Part shown: piece by piece, positions 14,512 to 25,194 of the stretch | Numbering within the stretch: position 1 is the first letter of the stretch | How the letters are laid out: each line of letters starts with the position of its first letter | DNA from: Metabacillus schmidteae | Lineage (GTDB): Bacteria > Bacillota > Bacilli > Bacillales > Bacillaceae | Length of the DNA: 64,000 nt | Assembly (NCBI RefSeq): GCF_903166545.1 | Contig: NZ_CAESCH010000001.1 | Coordinates: 624,001 to 688,000, forward strand | Direction of reading: 5' to 3' | Translations under genes and position numbers: made by a program | Notes under the pieces: model-generated | Databases searched by the model: none | What the model saw: only the letters and a program-made list of their open reading frames with translations | Told to the model about the DNA's origin: nothing

Positions 14512-14606
14512 ACTTCCTAAATAGTCACTTCTGATTTAAAGGATATATTTACATAAATAGTGGTAGAATGTAGAATACATAGGATTGTAAGCATGGAGGA
14601 ATGAGA

Positions 14607-14807
14607 ATGACAGCAAAGCCAAAAAAGAAAAAGTTTATTGTTGAGGAGAATGAAACAATTGATGATTGTCTTAACAGAATGAGTAAGGAAGGATATATGC
14701 CGGTTAGAAGAACGGAGCAGCCCATTTTTAAGGAAGAGGTCCGAGATAATGTAGTTGAACATATCCCATGTGGAAGAATGATTACATTTGAAGGGAAACT
14801 ATTGTAA
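14607..14807 (+). CDS. NETI-motif small protein
   Basis: 66 residues, basic N-terminus (MTAKPKKKKFIVEENETIDD) with the ENETIDDCLNRM stretch typical of the small NETI-motif family. Genes of this family are commonly found next to the purine operon in Bacillaceae. Start: GGAGGA at 14595-14600 directly abuts the ATG at 14601, so ATG 14607, six bases downstream, is the better start. Function unknown. Its stop codon overlaps the first base of a PurBox, so PurR bound there would sit on its 3' end. Confidence 0.8.
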   Translation: MTAKPKKKKFIVEENETIDDCLNRMSKEGYMPVRRTEQPIFKEEVRDNVVEHIPCGRMITFEGKLL

Positions 14808-14819
14808 AAACCGAACAAT
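14807..14819 (+). promoter_or_regulatory. PurBox 1 (PurR operator half)
   Basis: AAAACCGAACAAT matches the B. subtilis PurBox consensus AWWWCCGAACWWT at every position. It is paired with the inverted box at 14838-14850 upstream of the purE promoter. Confidence 0.85.
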
Positions 14820-14837
14820 AAGTTAGTATTAAAATTA

Positions 14838-14850
14838 ATCGTTCGATTTT
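14838..14850 (-). promoter_or_regulatory. PurBox 2 (inverted, weaker)
   Basis: ATCGTTCGATTTT on the plus strand is the reverse complement of a PurBox with two mismatches. Two convergent boxes, one strong and one weak, are the known PurR operator layout. Confidence 0.75.
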
Positions 14851-14853
14851 ACG

Positions 14854-14882
14854 TTGACATTGGGTAGCTTCATTGTTAATAT
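14854..14882 (+). promoter_or_regulatory. Sigma-A promoter of the purine operon
   Basis: TTGACA (14854-14859), 17-base spacer, TAATAT (14877-14882). It lies just downstream of the PurBoxes and about 30 bases upstream of the riboswitch aptamer. Confidence 0.85.
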
Positions 14883-14910
14883 AAACATGTAAATAATTAA
14901 TTTAAATTGA

Positions 14911-14982
14911 ACCTCATATATAATTGGGAATATGGCCCAGAAGTTTCTACCCGGTAACCGTAAATTATCGGACTATGAGGGA
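14911..14982 (+). ncRNA. Purine riboswitch aptamer, guanine class
   Basis: P1 is formed by CCTCATA and TATGAGG. Between them lie conserved purine-aptamer features: ATATGGCCCAGAAGTTTCTACC and GGTAACCGTAAATTATCGGACTATGAGG (split here only for description). The base preceding TATGAG in the J3-1 strand is C (GGACTATG), which pairs with guanine; adenine aptamers have T there. It controls the purE operon together with PurR: guanine or hypoxanthine should favour the downstream terminator. Confidence 0.92.
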
Positions 14983-15021
14983 AAGTGAATGTATATACGA
15001 TTCGGAAATCAAAAAATCCGA

Positions 15022-15078
15022 GCTCGATATATCTAACTTTCTCTATTAGTTGAGAAAAGTTAAATATCGGGCTTTTTT
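15022..15078 (+). terminator. Riboswitch expression-platform terminator
   Basis: Long stem GCTCGATAT...AACTTT / AAAGTTAAATATCGGGC followed by six T. The preceding CGATTCGGAAATC...AATCCGAG region could form the alternative antiterminator pairing. Confidence 0.85.
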
Positions 15079-15108
15079 GTTTTTAGATTTGATAAAGGTG
15101 GGGAAAAA

Positions 15109-15597
15109 ATGGATCCGATTGTTGGAGTCATAATGGGAAGTACCTCTGATTGGGGCACGATGAAATTTGCATGCGATATACTAGATGAGCTTAGTATTCC
15201 ATATGAGAAAAAGGTGGTTTCTGCACACCGTACGCCGGATTATATGTTTGAATATGCTGAGAATGCTAGAAACAGAGGCTTGAAGGTTATTATTGCAGGT
15301 GCAGGTGGAGCAGCCCATTTACCAGGCATGGTTGCAGCAAAAACAACACTGCCTGTCATAGGTATTCCTGTTCAGTCAAAGGCTTTAAATGGTCTTGATT
15401 CATTATTATCAATCGTGCAAATGCCAGGAGGTGTTCCAGTTGCAACTGTTGCGATAGGTAAAGCTGGAGCAACAAATGCAGGGCTTTTAGCTGCTGAAAT
15501 TCTCTCGACGAATGATCAAACACTTGCTGATAAGTTAGATACAAGAAGAGAAGAATTAAGATTAAAAGTTTTGGAAAGCAGTGATGAACTTGAATAA
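15109..15597 (+). CDS. purE: N5-CAIR mutase, catalytic subunit
   Basis: 162 residues. Converts N5-carboxyaminoimidazole ribonucleotide to CAIR, in the cytosol, using the product of PurK. Motifs: phosphate-binding GSTSDWGTM near residue 11, SAHRTPD near residue 43 (catalytic His), and [13 protein letters not shown] around residue 70. Length matches B. subtilis PurE (162). Start follows AAAGGTGGGG. First gene of the operon, downstream of the riboswitch terminator; its end overlaps purK by 14 bases. Confidence 0.97.
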   Translation: MDPIVGVIMGSTSDWGTMKFACDILDELSIPYEKKVVSAHRTPDYMFEYAENARNRGLKVIIAGAGGAAHLPGMVAAKTTLPVIGIPVQSKALNGLDSLLSIVQMPGGVPVATVAIGKAGATNAGLLAAEILSTNDQTLADKLDTRREELRLKVLESSDELE

Positions 15598-16714
15598 TCA
15601 AACCATTCTACCAGGAAGCACAATTGGCATAATCGGCGGTGGACAGCTTGGAAGAATGATGGCAGTCGCAGCTAGACAAATGGGCTATCGTATTGCTGTA
15701 TTAGATCCAACAAAAGACTGTCCATGTGGTCAAATTGCTGATATTGAAATTACAGCGAGCTATGATGATTTAGATGCCATTAAAGAGTTAGCAAAAGTTA
15801 GTGATGTCATAACATATGAATTTGAGAATATTGATTATACAGCTTTACATTGGTTAGAAGAGCATGCATCATTGCCACAGAAAAGCTCTTTGCTTTTGCT
15901 AACACAAGATCGTGAAACAGAAAAAGCAGCAATCGTAAATGCGGGTTGTCAGGTAGCACCATATCAGATTATCCACTCGGAGGAAGAGCTACAGCAATCT
16001 GTAGAACTGCTTCAGTATCCTTGTGTCTTAAAAACATGCAGGGGTGGTTATGACGGCAAAGGACAAGTAGTGATTCGGGAAGAACAGGATCTCTCAAAAG
16101 CTAAAGAATTGTTAAATCACGGTACATGTATTTTGGAAAAGTGGGTTCCATTCAAAAAAGAAATTTCAGTTATTGTGACCCGATCTGTTAATGGAGAAAC
16201 AAAAACATTTCCGGTAGCTGAAAATATTCATAAAGATAATATATTATACCAAAGCATTGTTCCTGCCAGAGTATCGGATCGTGTCATCGAAAAGGCAGAA
16301 GAGCTGGCTATTAAACTATCAAATAGTTTTGAACTTGTAGGAACACTTGCTGTTGAAATGTTTTTAACGGACAATGACGAAATCTATATAAATGAGTTGG
16401 CACCACGTCCACATAACTCAGGTCATTACACGATTGATTTATGTGAAACAGATCAGTTTGAACAACATATACGTTCTGTATGTAATCTACCCCTAGGACA
16501 AACCAAGCTACTACAAAGTGGTATGATGGTTAATCTTTTAGGAGAAGATTTACCAATTGTAAGTGAACATCTTTCACTCCTGCAACAAGCTAAACTTCAT
16601 CTTTACGGTAAAAAAGAGCCTGCTTCTAAGCGTAAGATGGGACATATAACATTTATTATTGAACCAAATCAGGATAATATAGAAAAGATCAATAAAATTT
16701 GGGGTCAAAATTGA
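15584..16714 (+). CDS. purK: N5-CAIR synthetase, ATPase subunit
   Basis: 376 residues, ATP-grasp enzyme that carboxylates AIR with ATP and bicarbonate to give N5-CAIR for PurE. N-terminal [18 protein letters not shown] binds substrate; the central ATP-grasp segment includes [15 protein letters not shown], and the C-terminal motif [15 protein letters not shown] is diagnostic. ATG 15584 lies five bases after GGAAAG; the GTG just before (15581) is an alternative. It overlaps the end of purE, implying coupled translation. Confidence 0.96.
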   Translation: MNLNNQTILPGSTIGIIGGGQLGRMMAVAARQMGYRIAVLDPTKDCPCGQIADIEITASYDDLDAIKELAKVSDVITYEFENIDYTALHWLEEHASLPQKSSLLLLTQDRETEKAAIVNAGCQVAPYQIIHSEEELQQSVELLQYPCVLKTCRGGYDGKGQVVIREEQDLSKAKELLNHGTCILEKWVPFKKEISVIVTRSVNGETKTFPVAENIHKDNILYQSIVPARVSDRVIEKAEELAIKLSNSFELVGTLAVEMFLTDNDEIYINELAPRPHNSGHYTIDLCETDQFEQHIRSVCNLPLGQTKLLQSGMMVNLLGEDLPIVSEHLSLLQQAKLHLYGKKEPASKRKMGHITFIIEPNQDNIEKINKIWGQN

Positions 16715-16730
16715 ACGGAGGCAAAAAGAA

Positions 16731-18032
16731 ATGATCGAACGTTATACAAGACCAGAAATGGGAGCAATTTGGACGGAAGAGAACAAATTTAAGGCATGGT
16801 TAGAAGTTGAAATCCTTGCATGTGAAGCATGGGCTGAGCTTGGTGTTATTCCAAAAGAAGATGTGGCATTGCTTCGTGAAAATGCATCTTTTGATGTGAA
16901 TCGCATAAATGAAATCGAGTTAGAAACTCGTCATGATGTTGTAGCTTTTACAAGAGCGGTATCTGAGACTCTTGGTGAAGAGCGTAAATGGGTTCATTAT
17001 GGGCTAACATCAACAGATGTTGTTGATACAGCTTTATCATACTTATTAAAACAAGCGAACGATATCTTATTAAAAGATATTGAGAACTTTATCCAAATAT
17101 TAAAAGAAAAAGCTCAAGAACATAAATATACAGTTATGATGGGACGTACTCACGGTGTACATGCTGAACCAACAACCTTTGGTTTAAAACTTGGTTTATG
17201 GTATGAAGAAATGAAACGTAACTTAGATCGTTTCAAACGTGCTGCAGAAGGAGTAGAGTATGGGAAAATCTCCGGTGCAGTAGGAACGTATGCAAACATC
17301 GATCCTTTTGTTGAAAAATATGTGTGTGAAAAGCTAGGTACAAAACCAGCTCCAATTTCAACACAAACTCTTCAACGCGATCGTCATGCTGATTACATGG
17401 CATCTATCGCACTTGTAGCAACATCAATTGAAAAGTTTGCTGTAGAAATTCGTGGCTTACAAAAGAGTGAAACTCGTGAAGTGGAAGAGTCTTTTGCAAA
17501 AGGTCAAAAAGGATCTTCTGCAATGCCGCACAAACGTAATCCAATTGGTTCAGAAAACATGACTGGTCTTGCTCGTGTCATTCGCGGTTATATGTTAACA
17601 GCTTATGAAAATGTTCCGTTATGGCATGAAAGAGATATTTCTCACTCTTCAGCTGAGCGTATTATCTTACCGGACGCTACGATTGCTCTTAATTATATGT
17701 TAAACCGTTTTGGTAACATCGTGAAAAACTTAACTGTTTTCCCGGAAAATATGAAGCGCAATATGGATCGTACACAAGGTCTTATTTACTCTCAACGTGT
17801 TTTACTTGCTTTAATTGATACGGGAATGACAAGAGAAGAAGCATATGATCTTGTTCAACCAAAAGCAATGGAAGCTTGGGAAAAACAAGTACCTTTTAGA
17901 GGATTAGTAGAAGCAGAAGAAAAAATTACTTCAAGATTATCTGAGGAAGTAATTGCAGATTGCTTCGATTATAACTACCACTTAAAAGGTGTAGACACAA
18001 TTTTTGAACGTCTTGGTCTTTTAAAAAAATAA
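16731..18032 (+). CDS. purB: Adenylosuccinate lyase
   Basis: 433 residues, fumarase/aspartase superfamily. It acts twice in purine synthesis: SAICAR to AICAR, and adenylosuccinate to AMP, each releasing fumarate. The signature [11 protein letters not shown] lies near residues 263-273, with catalytic Ser in the same loop; [12 protein letters not shown] and THTS-like [13 protein letters not shown] regions are present. The binding site ACGGAGG precedes the ATG. 16 bases after purK, followed by an unusual hairpin before purC. Confidence 0.97.
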   Translation: MIERYTRPEMGAIWTEENKFKAWLEVEILACEAWAELGVIPKEDVALLRENASFDVNRINEIELETRHDVVAFTRAVSETLGEERKWVHYGLTSTDVVDTALSYLLKQANDILLKDIENFIQILKEKAQEHKYTVMMGRTHGVHAEPTTFGLKLGLWYEEMKRNLDRFKRAAEGVEYGKISGAVGTYANIDPFVEKYVCEKLGTKPAPISTQTLQRDRHADYMASIALVATSIEKFAVEIRGLQKSETREVEESFAKGQKGSSAMPHKRNPIGSENMTGLARVIRGYMLTAYENVPLWHERDISHSSAERIILPDATIALNYMLNRFGNIVKNLTVFPENMKRNMDRTQGLIYSQRVLLALIDTGMTREEAYDLVQPKAMEAWEKQVPFRGLVEAEEKITSRLSEEVIADCFDYNYHLKGVDTIFERLGLLKK

Positions 18033-18062
18033 TAGCAAGGGCTTAATAAAGTCCCTTGCTAT
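18032..18062 (+). other. Intra-operon hairpin between purB and purC
   Basis: Perfect 10-base stem ATAGCAAGGG / CCCTTGCTAT with an 11-base loop, starting at the last base of the purB stop codon. There is no T run (ATCTCTTTG follows), so it is more likely an mRNA-stability or weak attenuation element than a full terminator. Confidence 0.7.
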
Positions 18063-18144
18063 CTCTTTGAACAAAAACGCTAGTAAGAAAATCTGACAGA
18101 ACTTAATCTAAAGGTTCCCAATATTCAGTTTTAGGAGGGCTTTC

Positions 18145-18876
18145 ATGAGCACAGAAAAGCTTGAATTACTATATGAAGGTAAAGCTAAACAGATTTATAA
18201 AACAAATGAACCTAATATTCTTTGGGTCTCTTATAAAGATTCCGCGACTGCTTTTAACGGTGAGAAGAAGGAAGAGATTACTGGTAAGGGTCGTTTAAAC
18301 AATGAAATTTCCACATTAATTTTTGAAAAGCTAACAGCAAACAACATTGAAAATCACTTTGTGAAAAGATTGTCGTCAACAGAGCAGCTTGTAAAAAAAG
18401 TAACGATTATTCCTTTAGAGGTCGTTGTACGAAATGTTGTAGCAGGAAGTCTTTCTAAACGAATTGGCATTGAAGAAGGAACAGAGATTAAGAATCCGCT
18501 GGTAGAGTTTTACTATAAAGACGATGATTTAGGGGATCCGCTCATAACAGAAGATCACATTGCGCTTTTAGAAGTAGCAACACCAGAGCAGGTTCAAACA
18601 TTGAAAACTCTTGCGAAGCAGGTCAATGAAGTACTTAAGGCTCATTTTCTTTCCTGTGATATACGCCTAATTGATTTCAAATTAGAGTTCGGTATGACAG
18701 AGGAAGGAAAGATTATTCTTGCAGATGAAGTATCACCTGATACATGCAGATTATGGGATATCAACACAAATGAGAAGTTTGATAAAGATGTTTTCCGCAG
18801 AAATATTGGAAGTTTAACAGATGCATATGAAGTTATTTTAACTAGACTTGGAGGCCAATCAACATGTACAAAGTAA
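18145..18876 (+). CDS. purC: SAICAR synthase
   Basis: 243 residues. Joins aspartate to CAIR using ATP to form SAICAR. Opens with LELLYEGKAKQIYKT, has the phosphate-binding/adenine region KEEITGKGRLNNEIST and the C-terminal signature LADEVSPDTCRLWD near residue 193. Binding site TTAGGAGGGC. The 3' end overlaps purS by 13 bases. Confidence 0.97.
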   Translation: MSTEKLELLYEGKAKQIYKTNEPNILWVSYKDSATAFNGEKKEEITGKGRLNNEISTLIFEKLTANNIENHFVKRLSSTEQLVKKVTIIPLEVVVRNVVAGSLSKRIGIEEGTEIKNPLVEFYYKDDDLGDPLITEDHIALLEVATPEQVQTLKTLAKQVNEVLKAHFLSCDIRLIDFKLEFGMTEEGKIILADEVSPDTCRLWDINTNEKFDKDVFRRNIGSLTDAYEVILTRLGGQSTCTK

Positions 18877-19118
18877 AAGTTTATGTCACGTTAAGAGAAA
18901 GTGTATTAGATCCACAAGGAAGCGCGGTAAAGAGTGCATTACACAGCATGGACTACAAAGAAGTTCAAGATGTTCGTATCGGAAAATATATGGAGTTAAC
19001 GATTGAAAAGTCAGATCGTGATTTAGATACAGCTGTTCGCGAAATGTGTGAAAAATTACTTGCTAATACAGTGATTGAAGACTTTAGCTACGAGGTACAG
19101 GAGGTTGTCACAAAGTGA
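18864..19118 (+). CDS. purS: FGAM synthetase subunit PurS
   Basis: 84 residues, the small structural subunit that holds PurL and PurQ together in Gram-positive FGAM synthetase. Starts [19 protein letters not shown] and has [10 protein letters not shown], both typical of PurS. Binding site TTGGAGG lies inside purC. Its stop overlaps the purQ GTG start by four bases. Confidence 0.96.
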   Translation: MYKVKVYVTLRESVLDPQGSAVKSALHSMDYKEVQDVRIGKYMELTIEKSDRDLDTAVREMCEKLLANTVIEDFSYEVQEVVTK

Positions 19119-19798
19119 AATTCGCTGTGATTGTATTCCCAGGATCTAATTGTGATGTTGATATGTATCATGCAATTAAAGATGAGCTCGGTGAAGAAGT
19201 AGAATACGTATGGCATGATGAGACAGATTTAAGCCGATTTGATGGAATTCTTCTTCCAGGCGGTTTTTCATATGGAGATTATTTACGCTCAGGTGCTATT
19301 GCTCGCTTCTCAAACGTAATGAAAGAAGTGGTAAAGGCAGCTGAAGCGGGTAAACCCGTACTCGGAGTATGTAATGGATTCCAGATTTTATTAGAAGTAG
19401 GATTACTTCCAGGTGCTATGAAACGAAATGAAAACTTAAAGTTTATGTGCCGTCCTGTGAACTTAAAGGTTGAGAACAATGATACAGCCTTTACTTCAGC
19501 TTACTCAAAGGATGAGATCATTTCAATTCCGATCGCACATGGAGAAGGGAACTATTATTGTGATGAGCAAACACTACAAGCGCTTAAAGAAAACAATCAA
19601 ATTGTGTTTACGTACGAAACGAATCCAAATGGCAGCCTAGTTGATATTGCAGGAATTACAAATGAGCGCGGAAATGTATTAGGGATGATGCCACATCCTG
19701 AGCGTGCAGTTGATGAGTTATTAGGAAGTGCAGACGGATTAAAATTATTTCAATCGATCGTAAAAAACTGGAGGGAATCTCATGTCACTACTGCTTGA
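19115..19798 (+). CDS. purQ: FGAM synthetase glutaminase subunit
   Basis: 227 residues, class I glutamine amidotransferase supplying ammonia to PurL. Nucleophile Cys in [10 protein letters not shown] (near residue 86), and His/Glu of the triad in [15 protein letters not shown] start follows AGGAGGTTGTC. It overlaps purS at its start and purL by 17 bases at its end; equal expression of the three subunits is expected from this coupling. Confidence 0.97.
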   Translation: MKFAVIVFPGSNCDVDMYHAIKDELGEEVEYVWHDETDLSRFDGILLPGGFSYGDYLRSGAIARFSNVMKEVVKAAEAGKPVLGVCNGFQILLEVGLLPGAMKRNENLKFMCRPVNLKVENNDTAFTSAYSKDEIISIPIAHGEGNYYCDEQTLQALKENNQIVFTYETNPNGSLVDIAGITNERGNVLGMMPHPERAVDELLGSADGLKLFQSIVKNWRESHVTTA

Positions 19799-22010
19799 AC
19801 CAACTAACCAGATGATAAAAGATGAAAAAATCTACAGACAAATGGGTGTAAGTGATGACGAGTTTGCCCTGATTGAAAAAATTATTGGACGTCTCCCAAA
19901 TTACACAGAAATTGGAATTTTTTCCGTTATGTGGTCTGAGCACTGCAGTTATAAAAATTCTAAACCAATCCTTAAAAAATTCCCTGTAACAGGTGAAAAA
20001 GTATTACAAGGTCCTGGTGAAGGTGCAGGAATTGTTGATATAGGTGACAATCAGGCGGTTGTATTTAAAATTGAAAGTCATAACCACCCTTCAGCAATTG
20101 AGCCTTATCAAGGTGCAGCAACAGGTGTAGGTGGAATCATTCGTGACGTTTTTTCAATGGGTGCAAGACCAATCGCTATCTTAAACTCATTACGCTTCGG
20201 TGAACTCAAAACACCTCGAGTGAAATACTTATTTGAAGAGGTTGTTGCAGGTATTGCAGGATATGGTAACTGTATCGGAATTCCAACAGTAGGTGGAGAA
20301 ATTCAATTTGATAATTCATATGAAGGAAATCCACTTGTTAACGCAATGTGTGTTGGTTTAATCAATCATGAAGATATTAAAAAGGGTCAGGCTAAAGGCG
20401 TTGGCAACACTGTAATGTATGTTGGTGCGAAAACTGGTCGTGATGGAATTCATGGTGCAACATTTTCTTCTGAAGAATTAACCGAAGATTCTGGTGCAGA
20501 CCGTTCAGCTGTACAAGTAGGCGATCCATTTATGGAGAAGCTTTTATTAGAAGCTTGTCTTGAAGTTGTAAAAAATGATGCACTGGTTGGTATACAAGAT
20601 ATGGGTGCAGCTGGATTAACTAGTTCATCTGCTGAGATGGCAAGTAAAGCAGGATCAGGTATGGAAATGAACCTTGATTTAATCCCACAACGTGAAACAG
20701 GTATGTCCGCATATGAAATGATGCTTTCTGAATCACAAGAAAGAATGCTGCTAGTTATCGAAAAAGGAAGAGAGCAAGAAATTGTTGACCTATTTGAGAA
20801 ATATAATTTAGAAGCAGTAACAGTTGGTAAAGTAACAGACGATAAAATGCTTCGTCTTTTCCATAAAGGTGAAGTGGTTTGTGAGCTTCCAGTTGATGCA
20901 CTTGCAGAGGAAGCACCAGTTTATCATAAGCCTTCAAAGGTACCGGCATATTTTGAAGAATTCCAACAAATGAATGTTGCGCCAATTCAAGTAGATAACT
21001 ATAAAGAAACACTTCTTAATCTATTAAAACAACCAACAATTGCTTCAAAAGAATGGGTTTATGATCAATATGATTACATGGTACGTACAAATACAGTCGT
21101 AGCACCTGGCTCTGACGCAGCTGTTGTTCGTATTCGTGATACGAAAAAAGCATTAGCTATGACAACTGACTGTAACTCTCGTTATCTATATTTAGATCCG
21201 GAAGTTGGCGGGAAAATTGCTGTAGCTGAAGCTGCGCGTAACATCGTATGTTCAGGAGCAACTCCATTAGCAATTACAGATAATCTAAACTTCGGTAACC
21301 CTGAAAAACCTGAGATTTTCTGGCAAATCGAAAAAGCGGCAGACGGTATTAGTGAAGCTTGTCGAGTATTAAATACCCCGGTAATCGGCGGGAATGTTTC
21401 TCTATATAATGAAACAAACGGAACAGCAATCTATCCGACTCCTGTCATTGGAATGGTTGGGTTAATTGAAGATACAGATTATATTACAACTCAAGACTTC
21501 AAAACAGCAGGAGATCTTATCTATTTAGTAGGGGAAACGAAAGCAGAATTCGGTGGTAGTGAGCTTCAGAAGCTTACACACGGAAAAATCTTTGGTCAAT
21601 CACCTGAGCTTGATTTAGACAAAGAAAGCAAAGTACTAGGCCAGCTTTCAGCAGCAATCCGTGCGAAGTCTGTTGCATCTGCACACGATGTTTCTGAAGG
21701 TGGTGTTGCGGTTGCTTTAGCAGAACCATTATTCGGCGGTAAAGGACTAGGTGCGGAAGTAACTCTTCAAGGTGATGCAACTGCAGCATTGTTTAGTGAA
21801 TCACAAACAAGATTTATTCTTTCAGTGAAAAAAGAAAACAAAGAAGCATTTGAACAATTAGTTGAAGCAATTTGTATTGGGGAAGTAACAGACTCAGGCA
21901 AACTAGTTATTAAAAACGAACAGGATGAAACACTTGTCGATGCATCTGTTGAAGAGTTAAAAGATGCATGGAAAGGAGCTATCCCATGCTTGCTGAACTC
22001 AAGGGATTAA
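19782..22010 (+). CDS. purL: FGAM synthetase large subunit
   Basis: 742 residues, the short Gram-positive form of PurL that needs PurS and PurQ. Converts FGAR to FGAM with ATP and ammonia. Features: [17 protein letters not shown] near the start, [24 protein letters not shown] with the catalytic His, and two AIR-synthase-like halves. Binding site CTGGAGGG. Its 3' end overlaps the purF start. Confidence 0.97.
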   Translation: MSLLLEPTNQMIKDEKIYRQMGVSDDEFALIEKIIGRLPNYTEIGIFSVMWSEHCSYKNSKPILKKFPVTGEKVLQGPGEGAGIVDIGDNQAVVFKIESHNHPSAIEPYQGAATGVGGIIRDVFSMGARPIAILNSLRFGELKTPRVKYLFEEVVAGIAGYGNCIGIPTVGGEIQFDNSYEGNPLVNAMCVGLINHEDIKKGQAKGVGNTVMYVGAKTGRDGIHGATFSSEELTEDSGADRSAVQVGDPFMEKLLLEACLEVVKNDALVGIQDMGAAGLTSSSAEMASKAGSGMEMNLDLIPQRETGMSAYEMMLSESQERMLLVIEKGREQEIVDLFEKYNLEAVTVGKVTDDKMLRLFHKGEVVCELPVDALAEEAPVYHKPSKVPAYFEEFQQMNVAPIQVDNYKETLLNLLKQPTIASKEWVYDQYDYMVRTNTVVAPGSDAAVVRIRDTKKALAMTTDCNSRYLYLDPEVGGKIAVAEAARNIVCSGATPLAITDNLNFGNPEKPEIFWQIEKAADGISEACRVLNTPVIGGNVSLYNETNGTAIYPTPVIGMVGLIEDTDYITTQDFKTAGDLIYLVGETKAEFGGSELQKLTHGKIFGQSPELDLDKESKVLGQLSAAIRAKSVASAHDVSEGGVAVALAEPLFGGKGLGAEVTLQGDATAALFSESQTRFILSVKKENKEAFEQLVEAICIGEVTDSGKLVIKNEQDETLVDASVEELKDAWKGAIPCLLNSRD

Positions 22011-23398
22011 ACGAAGAATGTGGAGTGTTCGGAATTTGGGGACACCCGGAGGCAGCGCAAATTACGTATTATGGCTTGCATAGTCTACAGCATAGAGGTC
22101 AAGAAGGTGCCGGGATTGTGACTAGCGATGGTGAGAAGCTAACAGGTATGAAGGGATTAGGGCTCATCAATGAAGTATTTGCAAACGGAAAATTAAATGA
22201 GTTATCAGGAAAAGCAGCTATCGGTCATGTTCGTTATGCAACAGCTGGTGGAGGCGGGTATGAAAATGTCCAGCCTCTCCTTTTTAAATCACATAGTGGC
22301 AGCTTAGCTCTTGCCCATAATGGAAACCTTGTTAATGCGACACAGGTTAAGCATCAGCTTGAAAGTCAGGGAAGTATTTTTCAAACAACTTCTGATACAG
22401 AGGTGTTAGCACATCTGATTAGAAGAAGCGGCTATCAAGATATGAAGGAAGCTGTGAAAAATGCCTTAACGATGCTTAAGGGAGCATATGCTTTCTTAAT
22501 TATGACGGAAAATGAAATGATGGTTGCACTTGATCCAAACGGATTACGTCCATTGTCAATCGGGGTTATGGGAGATGCATACGTTGTTGCATCTGAAACA
22601 TGTGCTTTTGATGTTGTCGGTGCAAAGTACGAAAGAGACGTTCAACCGGGTGAGTTGTTAATCATCAATGATGAAGGCATTCGCTCTGAACGCTTTTCGA
22701 TGAATATTAATCGTTCCATTTGCAGTATGGAATATATTTATTTCTCACGTCCTGATAGTAATATTGATGGTATTAACGTTCATACTGCACGTAAAAACCT
22801 TGGTAAACGCTTGGCGGTTGAATCTGAAGTAGATGCTGACGTTGTAACAGGTGTTCCTGACTCAAGTATTTCAGCAGCGATCGGTTTTGCTGAATTAACT
22901 GGAATTCCTTATGAGTTAGGATTAATTAAAAATCGATATGTAGGTCGAACATTTATTCAACCTTCTCAATCATTACGTGAGCAAGGGGTAAAGATGAAGC
23001 TTTCAGCAGTTCGTGGTGTTGTTGAAGGAAAACGTGTTGTCATGGTTGACGATTCGATCGTACGTGGAACAACAAGTAGACGTATTGTGAATATGCTTCG
23101 TGAAGCTGGGGCTGCAGAGGTTCATGTGCGTATAAGTTCACCTCCAATCGCAAATCCATGCTTCTATGGAATTGATACTTCCACACATGAGGAATTAATT
23201 GCTTCTAATCATTCAGTGGAGGAAATTAGACAAATTATTGGGGCGGACAGCTTAGCTTTCTTAAGTGTTGAAGGCTTACTTGAAGGTCTTGGTCGACCAT
23301 ATGAGGGTGAAACAAGAGGACAATGTTTAGCCTGCTTCACAGGACGCTATCCGACCGAAATTTATGCAGATACCGTTTTACCACATGAAAAAGCCTAA
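21986..23398 (+). CDS. purF: Amidophosphoribosyltransferase
   Basis: 470 residues; makes phosphoribosylamine from PRPP and glutamine, the committed step. ATG 21986 follows AAAGGAG by seven bases, giving [16 protein letters not shown]: an 11-residue propeptide before Cys12, the N-terminal nucleophile after self-cleavage, as in B. subtilis. The PRPP motif [13 protein letters not shown] is present. Cysteines for the regulatory 4Fe-4S cluster are visible (SICSME, ANPCFYG, GQCLACF). Overlaps the purL end by 25 bases. Feedback inhibition by AMP/GMP is known for the family. Confidence 0.97.
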   Translation: MLAELKGLNEECGVFGIWGHPEAAQITYYGLHSLQHRGQEGAGIVTSDGEKLTGMKGLGLINEVFANGKLNELSGKAAIGHVRYATAGGGGYENVQPLLFKSHSGSLALAHNGNLVNATQVKHQLESQGSIFQTTSDTEVLAHLIRRSGYQDMKEAVKNALTMLKGAYAFLIMTENEMMVALDPNGLRPLSIGVMGDAYVVASETCAFDVVGAKYERDVQPGELLIINDEGIRSERFSMNINRSICSMEYIYFSRPDSNIDGINVHTARKNLGKRLAVESEVDADVVTGVPDSSISAAIGFAELTGIPYELGLIKNRYVGRTFIQPSQSLREQGVKMKLSAVRGVVEGKRVVMVDDSIVRGTTSRRIVNMLREAGAAEVHVRISSPPIANPCFYGIDTSTHEELIASNHSVEEIRQIIGADSLAFLSVEGLLEGLGRPYEGETRGQCLACFTGRYPTEIYADTVLPHEKA

Positions 23399-23410
23399 AT
23401 AGGAAAAATG

Positions 23411-23437
23411 TGATAGGAATCGAAGGCTCGATTCCTG
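23411..23437 (+). other. Intra-operon hairpin between purF and purM
   Basis: AGGAATCGA / TCGATTCCT inverted repeat with a short loop, followed by GTCTTACTTTAC rather than a clean T run. It may stabilise upstream mRNA or reduce readthrough into purMNHD. The remaining 130 bases to purM show nothing else clear. Confidence 0.6.
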
Positions 23438-23571
23438 TCTTACTTTACAATACAAAGTGGTAAATCTTACACTGAATTATGTGTTTAACATCCATATAGG
23501 TTTTAGCACTTTGTTGATTGTTTTCGCAGAAATAACAAGATAACTAGATTAGTTTTTTAGGAGGATCACAC

Positions 23572-24609
23572 ATGTCTGACATTTATAAGCAAGCCGGTGT
23601 AGATATTGAAGCTGGTTATGAAGCTGTTACAAGAATGAAAAAGCATGTTGCCAAGACAATGCGCGCAGGTGTATTAGGGGGACTTGGCGGCTTTGGTGGA
23701 ATGTTTGATTTAAGCGAATTGAATTATAAAAAGCCTGTACTTGTTTCAGGAACAGACGGTGTTGGAACAAAGTTAAAGCTTGCTTTTATGGCTGATAAGC
23801 ATGATACGATCGGAATTGACGCTGTAGCCATGTGTGTGAATGACATTTTAGCTCAAGGAGCAGAGCCGTTATTTTTCTTAGATTATTTAGCACTTGGAAA
23901 GGCAAAGCCGGAAAAAATTGAGCAAATTGTAAAAGGAATTGCAGACGGTTGTGAACAATCAGGATGTGCATTGGTCGGTGGAGAAACAGCTGAAATGCCA
24001 GGTTTATACGAAGAAGAGGAATATGATGTTGCCGGCTTTTCGGTTGGTGCTGTAGAAAAAGATGAAATTGTAACGGGAGAATATATTAAGCCTGGTCATG
24101 TATTAGTGGGTCTAGCATCCAGCGGAATTCATAGTAATGGTTTTTCATTAGTTCGTAAGATTCTGTTAGAGGACCAAAAGCTTGAACTAGATAAAGTATA
24201 TGAGCCTTTTACACAAACGTTAGGAGAAGTGCTGCTTACACCAACAAAAATCTATGTGAAACCTGTTTTAGACGTGATCAAAACCTATCAAGTTGATGGA
24301 ATGGCCCACATTACGGGTGGCGGTTTTATTGAAAATATTCCAAGAATGTTACCTGAGGGAACAGGAGCAGAAATCGATCTTGGTTCATGGCCTAAGCCTG
24401 CAATCTTTGACTACTTAAAGGAAAAAGGACAGCTGGAAAGTGAAGACATGTATAATGTATTCAATATGGGAATTGGCTTTGTTCTTGCAGTGAAAGAAGA
24501 TGTACTTCAAGATGTTCTTGAGAAACTAGATGCAAATGGTGAAAAAGGTTATGTAATTGGTCGCGTCATTGAAGGCTCTGGAGTGACATATAATGGAGGA
24601 GCATTTTAA
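23572..24609 (+). CDS. purM: AIR synthetase
   Basis: 345 residues; ATP-dependent ring closure of FGAM to AIR. Signature [15 protein letters not shown] near residue 60, [11 protein letters not shown] near 140 and [19 protein letters not shown] near 245. Binding site TAGGAGG. Stop and purN start overlap as TAATG. Confidence 0.97.
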   Translation: MSDIYKQAGVDIEAGYEAVTRMKKHVAKTMRAGVLGGLGGFGGMFDLSELNYKKPVLVSGTDGVGTKLKLAFMADKHDTIGIDAVAMCVNDILAQGAEPLFFLDYLALGKAKPEKIEQIVKGIADGCEQSGCALVGGETAEMPGLYEEEEYDVAGFSVGAVEKDEIVTGEYIKPGHVLVGLASSGIHSNGFSLVRKILLEDQKLELDKVYEPFTQTLGEVLLTPTKIYVKPVLDVIKTYQVDGMAHITGGGFIENIPRMLPEGTGAEIDLGSWPKPAIFDYLKEKGQLESEDMYNVFNMGIGFVLAVKEDVLQDVLEKLDANGEKGYVIGRVIEGSGVTYNGGAF

Positions 24610-25175
24610 TGAAGAAGTTAGCTGTTTTTGCATCAGGGAATGGCAGTAATTTTCAGGCGATTATAGATGAAGTGAAAAATGGTACTTTAGAGGCTGATAT
24701 TCGCTTAGTTGTTTGTGATAAGCCAACCGCAGGTGTTATTGCTCGAGCTGAAGCAGCGAATATTCCGGTTTTCTGTTTTAAACCAAAGGAGTATAAAACA
24801 AAAGCTCAGTTTGAACAAGAAATTTTAGCTGCCTTGCAAAAACATCAAGTTGATCTCGTTATTCTTGCGGGTTATATGAGATTAATTGGTGAAACACTGC
24901 TAACTGCTTATGAATCAAAGATCATTAATATTCACCCATCATTGTTGCCGGCTTTTCCAGGTAAGGATGCCGTTGGACAAGCATATGAAGCAGGGGTGAA
25001 AATAACAGGTGTAACTGTTCATTATGTTGATGCAGGCATGGACACAGGGCCAATTATTGCCCAGAAAGCAGTAGATATTACAGAGGAAGATACTGCTCAA
25101 TCAATTGCTGAAAAGATCCATGCAGTTGAGCATGTTTTATACCCAAAAGTCATTCAAGAACTAATTACAAAATAA
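24609..25175 (+). CDS. purN: GAR transformylase (formyl-THF dependent)
   Basis: 188 residues. Transfers formyl from 10-formyl-THF to GAR. ASGNGSNFQAI at the N-terminus binds phosphate. The catalytic Asn-His are in INIHPSLLPAFPG (near residue 105) and the catalytic Asp in VDAGMDTGPIIAQ. Coupled to purM through TAATG; purH starts 19 bases later. Confidence 0.96.
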   Translation: MKKLAVFASGNGSNFQAIIDEVKNGTLEADIRLVVCDKPTAGVIARAEAANIPVFCFKPKEYKTKAQFEQEILAALQKHQVDLVILAGYMRLIGETLLTAYESKIINIHPSLLPAFPGKDAVGQAYEAGVKITGVTVHYVDAGMDTGPIIAQKAVDITEEDTAQSIAEKIHAVEHVLYPKVIQELITK

Positions 25176-25194
25176 AGCATAGAGGTGAGGAATC

